Origin: Puniceicoccales bacterium
GTDB lineage: Bacteria; Verrucomicrobiota; Verrucomicrobiia; Opitutales; UBA9783
Length of the DNA: 5,976 nt
Reading direction: 5' to 3'
Assembly (NCBI GenBank): GCA_031260015.1
Contig: JAIRKR010000051.1
Coordinates: 1-5,976, forward strand
Shown here: positions 1 to 5,299 of the stretch, piece after piece
Layout: every line of letters begins with the position of its first letter
Numbering within the stretch: the stretch's first letter is position 1
Made by a program: the position numbers and the translations under genes
Notes under the pieces: model-generated
Seen by the model: only the letters and a program-made list of their open reading frames with translations
The model's database searches: none
What the model was told of the DNA's origin: nothing

Positions 1-165
1 GAGCATTCGGTCATTTTTTCTGGCATGGACGAAATTTTATTCCTTAAACATGAAGTTCTAGATCGAAAAGTGTTTGCCCAAGGTGCTTTACGTGCGGTCG
101 AATGGATAATTCGAAAAAAACCTTCACACGGCTTGTATAATATGCAAGATGTTCTGGAAGCATGA
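1..165 (+). CDS. dapB: 4-hydroxy-tetrahydrodipicolinate reductase, C-terminal end (partial)
   Basis: The frame is open from the first base and ends at a TGA at 163-165, giving the last 54 residues of a protein whose start lies before the window. The fragment begins EHSVIFSGMDEILFLKHE and continues with FAQGALRAVEW and a terminal GLYNMQDVLEA. This matches the known C-terminus of DapB, where EHT(V/A)xF, a xxFAxGAxRAxxW helix and a final GLYxMxDVL are hallmarks. DapB is the cytoplasmic NAD(P)H-dependent reductase that makes tetrahydrodipicolinate for diaminopimelate (peptidoglycan) and lysine. The catalytic and cofactor parts are outside the window. Its stop overlaps the ruvA start by ATGA, so the two are probably co-transcribed and translationally coupled. 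Identification rests on only 54 residues, but the tail motif is distinctive. Confidence 0.88.
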   Translation, partial: EHSVIFSGMDEILFLKHEVLDRKVFAQGALRAVEWIIRKKPSHGLYNMQDVLEA

Positions 166-761
166 TTGCATTTGTGGAAGGTATTTTGGTTGAATTGGGT
201 GAAAGTTTTTTGGTTTTAGACGTGCACGGCATAGGGTACGAATTGATTATCAATCAAACATCAAATGCATTTCGTTTGGGCGAAACCTACAAATTGTATA
301 CGGCGGCTGTTTACAGAGAGGATAGTCAACAATTGTACGGCTTCTCGGATCCTTCCCAAAGGAATTTTTTTAGACTGCTTGTTGGTAAAGTAAATGGCAT
401 TGGTCCTAAGTTAGCCATGTCTATTTTAGCTTACTTCCCCATGGATGATTTGTGTCAAATGATTCTTTCTGAAAATTTTACTCTTTTGTCCCAATGTCCC
501 GGCGTTGGTAAAAAGACGGCCCAAAGGCTTATTTTAGATTTGAAAGATTTTCTAAAAAAGCAATCAACTGTAGCAAAAAGTAATGAAACGACCGCTTTAC
601 GGCCTCACGTTCACAATGACGTAATTGCAACGTTGATGGCTTTAGGTTATGCGAGAAAGCAAGCAGAAAAATTGTTTGAAAATGCATCGCAGCAATGGAG
701 CACGGAAGATTCGGTTGAAAGTATTCTGAAAAAGATTTTCTCCCAACGTGGTAATACTTGA
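162..761 (+). CDS. ruvA: Holliday junction branch migration complex subunit RuvA
   Basis: This encodes a 199-residue protein, the normal RuvA length, with all three domains. Residues 1-63 form the OB-fold (MIAFVEGILVE, then HGIGYEL at 22-28 and YREDSQQLYGF at 51-61). Two helix-hairpin-helix motifs follow, VNGIGPKLAMSIL at 77-89 and CPGVGKKTAQRLILDLK at 112-128; in the family these grip the DNA backbone. A polar linker (about 132-150) leads to the C-terminal RuvB-binding domain (about 152-192; VIATLMALGYARKQAEKLF). RuvA tetramers bind Holliday junctions and load the RuvB motor during recombinational repair. The ATG at 162 overlaps the dapB stop. A GGAAG at 156-160 lies only one base from the start, too close for a normal ribosome site, so translational coupling is likely. 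No ruvB or ruvC is adjacent. Nothing looks broken. Confidence 0.97.
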   Translation: MIAFVEGILVELGESFLVLDVHGIGYELIINQTSNAFRLGETYKLYTAAVYREDSQQLYGFSDPSQRNFFRLLVGKVNGIGPKLAMSILAYFPMDDLCQMILSENFTLLSQCPGVGKKTAQRLILDLKDFLKKQSTVAKSNETTALRPHVHNDVIATLMALGYARKQAEKLFENASQQWSTEDSVESILKKIFSQRGNT

Positions 762-830
762 TTATGCATCCAAACAAAGCATTATCTAAAAACGTTGTAT
801 GGATGTTGGCAATTGACCATTGAAACTGTA

Positions 831-859
831 TTGTTGCGTTTAGAAAAAGTAAACACAAT
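831..859 (+). promoter_or_regulatory. Possible ftsA promoter (weak)
   Basis: In the 143-bp gap between ruvA and ftsA the best sigma70-like pair I can find is TTGTTG (831-836) and CACAAT (854-859), separated by exactly 17 bases. Both hexamers match the consensus poorly (3/6 and 4/6). A TTGACC at 813-818 is a better -35 but has no convincing -10 at the right distance. The assignment is tentative; ftsA could also be read through from dapB-ruvA, since no convincing terminator was seen after ruvA. Confidence 0.2.
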
Positions 860-904
860 AGCTTTTCAAAGGGATGGGAGTAATTATAAATAAAAGATGT
901 AAAG

Positions 905-2095
905 ATGACAAACTACTTGGGAGCACTCGATATTGGGTCGGAAAATACCACGTTTTTGCTGGCCAAAATTGACAATACGATCCATTTGGTAGATTACGTC
1001 GATTTCTCGAGTCAAGGCGTGCGCAAAGGGACCATTGAAGATTCGAAAGCTTTAACGGATGCGCTTAAAAATGGATTGAGTCCATTGAATAAAAAACATG
1101 CAACATTGCCCGTAGCCATTTGTTTATCTCAAACGGGAAGTCACATACGCAACATCTACTACGCGGCTAACCTACCACTTACGGGATTTAATCACGCCAT
1201 TGAAAAACAGGATGTCATTGCCGTTAATCAGTTGGCCACGGAGAAAAAACTACCCGAACATCAATTATTTCTCCACCATTTTAAACAATACTACACCGTC
1301 GACAACAGTATTGTTGATAATCCGTGCAGCCATTCGGGTAACCAATTAAACGTCCACTATTGCGGACTTTTGGGAGATACGCAGGCCATTAGAGATCATA
1401 TTTATATATCGAATCAGTTTGGTTTCCACGTAAAAGAGCTTGTTTTTTCGGGATTAGCCTCCGCCTTGGCAACGACAACGGCCATCGAAAGAGAAAATGG
1501 CGTATGCGTCATTGATATAGGGTCCGAAATGACAGAATTTATTGCATTTAAACATCAATGTCCCTTCGCATTGGGGACATTACCCGTAGGTGGCAAAAAC
1601 TTTACCTACGATCTATGCTCAGGGGTACGCATGCATTTGGATGATGGAGAACAGCTTAAAATAAAACAAGGCATTCCGCAAGTTGAAACGGATAATCAAG
1701 AAGAAGATTTTTGGATGGTCGGCAATCAAACAATCGGTGATAAAAAGGTTAAAGCCAAAAATGTACGCGTTGTTCTTCAGGCAAGAGCGCAAGAACTCTT
1801 CGATTACATTCAAAAGAGTTTAAGGTCAGCGCATCGCGAAGAGGAACTTTTGGCAGGTTGCGTCCTAACCGGTGGAGGCGCACTTTTAAAAAATATCGAA
1901 AAAACAGCGGCCCAAGTATTCCAATGCGATTGTTATGTACGTGGCCCTCTAACCGTAACCGACGAAAAATTGCAATCTCCCAATTACGCAACTTGTTTTG
2001 GGTTGTTGCACTACGCATTGCAGCAGCAGGTTTGTTCCTTGAAAAAATCATCGCATTTGTCTTTGTGGAAACGTTTGTCATCTTGGTTTTCTTAA
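905..2095 (+). CDS. ftsA: Cell division protein FtsA
   Basis: This 396-residue actin-fold protein tethers FtsZ filaments to the inner membrane and helps recruit the divisome. The phosphate-1 loop is LDIGSENTT (8-16). SQGVRKGTIED (36-46) leads into the FtsA-specific 1C/SHS2 insertion, which includes the YYTVDNSIVDNP region (129-140). Phosphate-2 is VIDIGSEMTEF (202-212), followed by the PVGGKNFTYDL segment (227-237). The adenosine loop is LTGGGALLKNIE (321-332). The last 13 residues (HLSLWKRLSSWFS) form the expected amphipathic membrane-targeting helix. The 1C insertion and this tail separate it from MreB, DnaK and PilM. The start is firm: an in-frame TAA at 881-883 leaves ATG 905 as the only canonical choice. 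The ribosome site is weak (AAAAG 892-896). Oddities: neither ftsQ nor ftsZ is adjacent, and the phosphate-1 loop has Asn where many FtsA proteins have Lys. Confidence 0.95.
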   Translation: MTNYLGALDIGSENTTFLLAKIDNTIHLVDYVDFSSQGVRKGTIEDSKALTDALKNGLSPLNKKHATLPVAICLSQTGSHIRNIYYAANLPLTGFNHAIEKQDVIAVNQLATEKKLPEHQLFLHHFKQYYTVDNSIVDNPCSHSGNQLNVHYCGLLGDTQAIRDHIYISNQFGFHVKELVFSGLASALATTTAIERENGVCVIDIGSEMTEFIAFKHQCPFALGTLPVGGKNFTYDLCSGVRMHLDDGEQLKIKQGIPQVETDNQEEDFWMVGNQTIGDKKVKAKNVRVVLQARAQELFDYIQKSLRSAHREEELLAGCVLTGGGALLKNIEKTAAQVFQCDCYVRGPLTVTDEKLQSPNYATCFGLLHYALQQQVCSLKKSSHLSLWKRLSSWFS

Positions 2096-2146
2096 AATTT
2101 TTCTGAAATGCAGCACCTAATTTTTATGCGAATGTCATTTGATTTT

Positions 2147-2178
2147 AAGGGTGGATGTATGCGCATAACACCTTTTAT
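2147..2178 (+). terminator. Probable intrinsic terminator of ftsA
   Basis: An imperfect stem pairs AAGGGTG (2147-2153, one bulged G) with CACCTT (2169-2174). It encloses the perfect palindrome TATGCGCATA (2158-2167) and runs into TTTTATT on the plus strand. It lies about 50 bases after the ftsA stop in a convergent intergenic region, where a terminator is expected. The stem is interrupted and the T-tract short, so this is a moderate call. Confidence 0.4.
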
Positions 2179-2203
2179 TGCAAATAAACAATTGCGTGTA
2201 AAT

Positions 2204-2219
2204 AAAAGCCCACACTTTT
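2204..2219 (-). terminator. Weak terminator candidate for alaS
   Basis: Read on the minus strand, AAAAG and CTTTT form a 5-bp stem around the 6-base loop TGTGGG, followed by ATTT. It lies 47-62 bases past the alaS stop. The stem is short and almost all A-T, so it is weak by itself, but no better minus-strand T-tract hairpin is seen in the gap. Confidence 0.2.
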
Positions 2220-2230
2220 GCTGGCAAATC

Positions 2231-2262
2231 AAGCGTAGTGGCATCCTTTAAGTCCCTACGTT
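2231..2262. repeat. Inverted repeat downstream of alaS
   Basis: AAGCGTAG (2231-2238) and CTACGTT (2256-2262) pair with one bulged base. An inner GG/CC pair (2240-2241 with 2254-2255) extends the stem after a bulged T. The repeat begins just past the alaS TAG on the minus strand. There is no T-tract on either strand, so it is not a classic terminator; it could protect the alaS mRNA 3' end or be part of a factor-dependent terminator. Confidence 0.35.
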
Positions 2263-2265
2263 AAG

Positions 2266-4950
2266 CTAAATGTTACTTTCGTTAAAAAATTTTTCCAACG
2301 AGAAAATTTGTAAATAGCGCTTCAAGTCGATGCTACGTTTTACGCCACCACTTGCAAAATCAGCTTTGCCGCCACCGTTGGCGCCTAAGGGCTGCAATAG
2401 CCGTTGAATCAATGCGTTCGCCGCGAATCCTTTTTGAATAGCTTTTTCTGAACAGAAAACAAATGCAATCCCTTTTTGCGCTTGTTCTCCAAACGAGCAT
2501 AAAATGTCCGGCTTCTGTTCCTTAAAATACTGCTTGCTGAGATTTTTAAGCGTATGCGTGTCTACGGATTGCAGTACGAATCGAACGCAACAGAGCGTAT
2601 TGTGGATGACCGTTTCGGCAACGAGTTGGCTAGAATTCTTTTGTAATGCTTGCTGATACCGCTTTTCTACTTCGACTTTTTGTTGCTGCAGTAATTGAAA
2701 TCGTTCGTGGAGTTTTTGCAATGGGCAGTCCATCATTTTTTCCAATTGTCGCACGCGGGTAATATAAGTATTGATGTACTGCATTGCATGTACACCCACG
2801 GTGGCTTCGATCCGTCGAATTCCCGCCGCCACAGCGCTCTCTTGTTTAATTTTCAATAACCCTAAGTCCCCTGTACGCGTTGCATGGGTACCTCCGCATA
2901 GTTCTTTGGAACAGCCTAAGATTTGAACAACGCGTACCGTATCACCGTATTTGTCGCCAAAAAACGCCAAACAGTCCTTAGGTCTTTGATCAAATGGGAC
3001 TTCCAAGGTACTGATGGGGAGATTTTCAAAAACTTTTTCGCAACATAGCCTTTCCACATCGGCGATGGTTGTTTCGCTAAGCTTTTCAAAGTGAGAAAAG
3101 TCAAATCTAAGTTGATCTGCCTGCACCCAAGATCCGGCTTGTTTAACGTGTTCTCCTAATATTTTTCGCAATGCCCAATGCAGTAGGTGGGTTGCCGTGT
3201 GGTGATTGGAAATATGCTTACGCCGTTCGACATCGACGGATAAAGTAACGGAAGTATGTTTGTATTTAATAATTGTTGAATAAGGTAGGTCGACTTGGTG
3301 TAAAATGATTTGATGCAGATAACGTGTGTTCACAATTTCACCTACGGTGCCATCTTGGAAGATAATTTGGCCACTGTCACCCACTTGACCTCCTTTTTCG
3401 GCGTAAAAAGGGGTAGAAGCGGTAATGACATAACTAACATTGGCGTCTTGCACGCAATCGTTGACTAGACTCTCGTGTGCAGTGCAATTGCCAAGATCGT
3501 ATCCGACAAAACGCGTTTTAAGTGAATCATTTCCTTGCACAGCAATCGTTGTTTTCTTAAAAGCCGCTTTGGAACGTCCTTTTTGTTCCTGCATGCGCAC
3601 ATCAAATTGTACTGTATCTAGGGTAATTCCTTTTTCTTTGGCCATTAATTGCGTTAAATCGAGCGGAAATCCATAGGTGTCGTAGAGTAGAAATACCTGA
3701 TCTCCACTTAAATATGCATTGTCGGAAGACCATTTTTCAAACAAGTGAAGGCCCTTTTGTAGGGTTATTTTAAACGATTGTTCCTCATTGTTCAGAACGG
3801 TTCTAACGGTCTCCGACCGTTGAATAAGTTCTTTAAAAAAGGTATGCATATGTTGAATAACGATGCGAGAAAGATCTGCAAGAAATTCATTGGGTAAATT
3901 TAATTTTTGTCCAAAAAGGATAGCCCTTCGAATGATACGTCTTAAAACGTAGTGACGTCCTTCATTGCCTGGTAAAATGCCATCCGCAATCGCAAATGTC
4001 AACGTTCTGACATGATCGGCAATAATACGAAAGGCGCAGTCTCTTAGAGTAGCCGCATCGACGGTGGCTTGAGAATCTTGAGAAAGGCGGCCCCCATATT
4101 TGTGGCCCGACCATTGTTCTAATTGGTACAGTAGGGGAGTAAATAGATCGCTGTCGTAATTGGAGGGTGTTTTGGAAAAGTCTTTAAAATTTTGCGTGGT
4201 TGAAAAAATTCCGGCGACGCGCTCAAATCCCATGCCGGTATCCACAAATTTATTCTTGAGTGATTCGAATGTACCATCGGGTAACGCATTGTATTGCATG
4301 AAAACAAGATTCCAAATTTCTATGCAGCGTGCGTCCCCTTGATTAACACAACGGCCTTGCGTATCGCCTTGGGGCGTTGGGTCCATATGAATTTCCGAGC
4401 ATGGACCGCACGGTCCCGTATCGCCCATCATCCAAAAATTATCTTTTTTGCCACCCATTAAGATGTGCACATTGGGATCCATGCCTTCCGCTAAAAAAAT
4501 CTTTTCCCATAATGCGTAGGCTTCTTCATCAAAACTGGCAGGTTCGCCCACTTCAGGTCGATAAACAGTTGTGTACAAACGTTCTTTGGGAAAATGCCAA
4601 ACTTGGGTTAAAAGCTCCCAAGCCCATAAAATGGCCTCTTCTTTAAAATAGTCCCCCAAAGACCAATTGCCGAGCATTTCGAAAAACGTGTGATGGTAAG
4701 TATCAAATCCAACTTCCTCCAAGTCATTATGCTTGCCACCCGCTCGAATGCATTTTTGTGTATCGGCAATACGTTTGTATTGTGCACCTCTCTCGCCTAA
4801 AAAATAAGGGACAAATGGATTCATTCCAGCATTGGTAAATAATAAATTAGGTGTTTCCGGCAGTAAAGAACTTGAATCGACAATACGATGTCCCTTACTT
4901 TCAAAAAAATTGAGAAAACTTTGCCTAATTTCACTGGATTTCATATACAT
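2266..4950 (-). CDS. alaS: Alanyl-tRNA synthetase
   Basis: This 894-residue class II synthetase (bacterial forms are usually about 870-900) charges tRNA-Ala in the cytoplasm and hydrolyses mischarged Ser/Gly-tRNA-Ala. Aminoacylation signatures: LLFTNAGMNPFVPYF (36-50), TQKCIRAGGKHNDLEEVG (64-81), GDTGPCGPCSEIH (176-188), DTGMGFERV (237-245) and the helical tRNA-recognition part with DHVRTLTFAIADG (312-324). The editing domain keeps its four metal ligands, HTATH (H584, H588) and CGGTH (C685, H689), plus the AEKGGQVGDSG loop (517-527). A glutamine-rich coiled-coil stretch (about 745-775) precedes the C-Ala domain, which ends in the glycine-rich GANGGGKADFASGG (856-869). All key residues are present. 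ATG codons at 4950 and 4944 are both possible starts; neither has a clear Shine-Dalgarno, and the longer form is reported. It converges with ftsA and is followed by the hairpins in 2096-2265. Confidence 0.98.
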   Translation of the reverse strand: MYMKSSEIRQSFLNFFESKGHRIVDSSSLLPETPNLLFTNAGMNPFVPYFLGERGAQYKRIADTQKCIRAGGKHNDLEEVGFDTYHHTFFEMLGNWSLGDYFKEEAILWAWELLTQVWHFPKERLYTTVYRPEVGEPASFDEEAYALWEKIFLAEGMDPNVHILMGGKKDNFWMMGDTGPCGPCSEIHMDPTPQGDTQGRCVNQGDARCIEIWNLVFMQYNALPDGTFESLKNKFVDTGMGFERVAGIFSTTQNFKDFSKTPSNYDSDLFTPLLYQLEQWSGHKYGGRLSQDSQATVDAATLRDCAFRIIADHVRTLTFAIADGILPGNEGRHYVLRRIIRRAILFGQKLNLPNEFLADLSRIVIQHMHTFFKELIQRSETVRTVLNNEEQSFKITLQKGLHLFEKWSSDNAYLSGDQVFLLYDTYGFPLDLTQLMAKEKGITLDTVQFDVRMQEQKGRSKAAFKKTTIAVQGNDSLKTRFVGYDLGNCTAHESLVNDCVQDANVSYVITASTPFYAEKGGQVGDSGQIIFQDGTVGEIVNTRYLHQIILHQVDLPYSTIIKYKHTSVTLSVDVERRKHISNHHTATHLLHWALRKILGEHVKQAGSWVQADQLRFDFSHFEKLSETTIADVERLCCEKVFENLPISTLEVPFDQRPKDCLAFFGDKYGDTVRVVQILGCSKELCGGTHATRTGDLGLLKIKQESAVAAGIRRIEATVGVHAMQYINTYITRVRQLEKMMDCPLQKLHERFQLLQQQKVEVEKRYQQALQKNSSQLVAETVIHNTLCCVRFVLQSVDTHTLKNLSKQYFKEQKPDILCSFGEQAQKGIAFVFCSEKAIQKGFAANALIQRLLQPLGANGGGKADFASGGVKRSIDLKRYLQIFSLEKFFNESNI

Positions 4951-4956
4951 TTTACA

Positions 4957-4983
4957 CTTATATCTTTAGGTTTAGGATGGCAA
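4957..4983 (-). promoter_or_regulatory. Possible alaS promoter
   Basis: On the minus strand TTGCCA (4983-4978; 5/6 match to -35) is followed after 15 bases by TATAAG (4962-4957; 5/6 match to -10). The spacer is shorter than the preferred 17. If used, transcription would start at or next to the ATG at 4950, making a nearly leaderless mRNA. That fits the lack of a Shine-Dalgarno but would exclude the upstream hairpins from the mRNA. The tandem CCTAAA lies inside the spacer. Confidence 0.3.
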
Positions 4984-5006
4984 TTTTTTTAGATATATAA
5001 ATGGTC

Positions 5007-5045
5007 AGACCTAAAATTACTTCCGCATGAGCATGTTTTAGGACT
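5007..5045 (-). promoter_or_regulatory. Hairpin near the alaS start (possible leader structure)
   Basis: CCTAAAA and TTTTAGG (plus 5010-5016 and 5036-5042) form a perfect 7-bp stem. Beyond one mismatch, two further pairs (AG 5007-5008 with CT 5044-5045) make nine pairs around a 19-base loop. Transcribed in the alaS direction, the 3' arm TTTTAGG could instead pair with the tandem CCTAAACCTAAA (4976-4965) that sits 14 bases before the alaS ATG. No T-tract follows, so it is not an intrinsic terminator. Confidence 0.45.
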
Positions 5046-5091
5046 CTACTAACTTACTCGCAGTCGCGTGAATTTAACTCTGCAAATTGTG

Positions 5092-5133
5092 AAATTTAGC
5101 CGTACCCTAAGACCTCATTACGGCCATCAATTT
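5092..5133 (-). promoter_or_regulatory. Long hairpin upstream of alaS (possible leader or small RNA)
   Basis: The arms are 5092-5104 and 5119-5133, with a 14-base loop (5105-5118). Read as minus-strand RNA there are 13 pairs: AAATT with AATTT, a two-base GA bulge, then TGGCCGTA with TACGGCTA including one G-U. On the plus strand the G-U becomes an A-C mismatch, so the fold slightly favours RNA made in the alaS direction. The loop carries CTTAGGG, similar to the TTTTAGG arm of the next hairpin. Confidence 0.5.
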
Positions 5134-5183
5134 TTACGCGGTACTACTACATTTTGCCAGGATAAAGAGAATGAACCATAGCA

Positions 5184-5198
5184 ATATTTTCAAAATAT
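5184..5198. repeat. 15-bp AT-only palindrome
   Basis: ATATTTT and AAAATAT are perfectly symmetrical about the single base C5191. The one-base centre makes it more like a dimeric-protein binding site than an RNA hairpin. Its A-T content means chance is a real alternative. Confidence 0.3.
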
Positions 5199-5249
5199 CT
5201 TAAATAATGAATGTACTCATTTGACTTCTATTTGGGTAATGTTTTTCAG

Positions 5250-5283
5250 ATTATTAATCAAGATTTCATCCAATTTTAATAAT
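5250..5283. repeat. AT-only inverted repeat after the pseudopilin gene
   Basis: ATTATTAA (5250-5257) and TTAATAAT (5276-5283) are perfect 8-base complements around an 18-base loop, starting 17 bases past the pseudopilin stop on the minus strand. It may mark the mRNA 3' end, but the A-T stem, large loop and lack of a T-tract make it a poor terminator. Confidence 0.25.
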
Positions 5284-5299
5284 TATGGGGGTGAAGCTC

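Larger units (their letters stand above)
4951..5299. other. 349-bp gene-free, inverted-repeat-rich gap upstream of alaS
   Basis: I find no credible reading frame here on either strand and no tRNA, tmRNA or SRP RNA signature. It holds four inverted repeats (5007-5045, 5092-5133, 5184-5198, 5250-5283) and a tandem CCTAAA element just before the alaS start. The two better repeats lie nearer to alaS. The region must hold the 3' flank of the pseudopilin gene and the alaS promoter and leader; it could also encode an unrecognised small RNA. Confidence 0.7.

Noticed and set aside
529..858. 109-residue minus-strand open frame overlapping the end of ruvA
   Set aside because: It lies largely antisense to the conserved ruvA coding sequence, has no recognisable domain and no ribosome site; it is a shadow frame.
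1749..2106. Open frames on both strands over the 3' end of ftsA (82 and 110 residues)
   Set aside because: Both overlap well-supported FtsA coding sequence in other frames and show no family features.
3440..4646. Several plus-strand open frames inside alaS
   Set aside because: They are antisense to strongly conserved AlaS motifs and read as low-complexity shadow translations.
4951..5299. tRNA, tmRNA, SRP RNA or T-box in the gap upstream of alaS
   Set aside because: No T-loop GTTC-type motif with an acceptor stem, no tmRNA tag or CCA end, no SRP GGAA domain pattern, and no T-box sequence were seen. A GCGGAAG in the 5017-5035 loop only superficially recalls SRP RNA.
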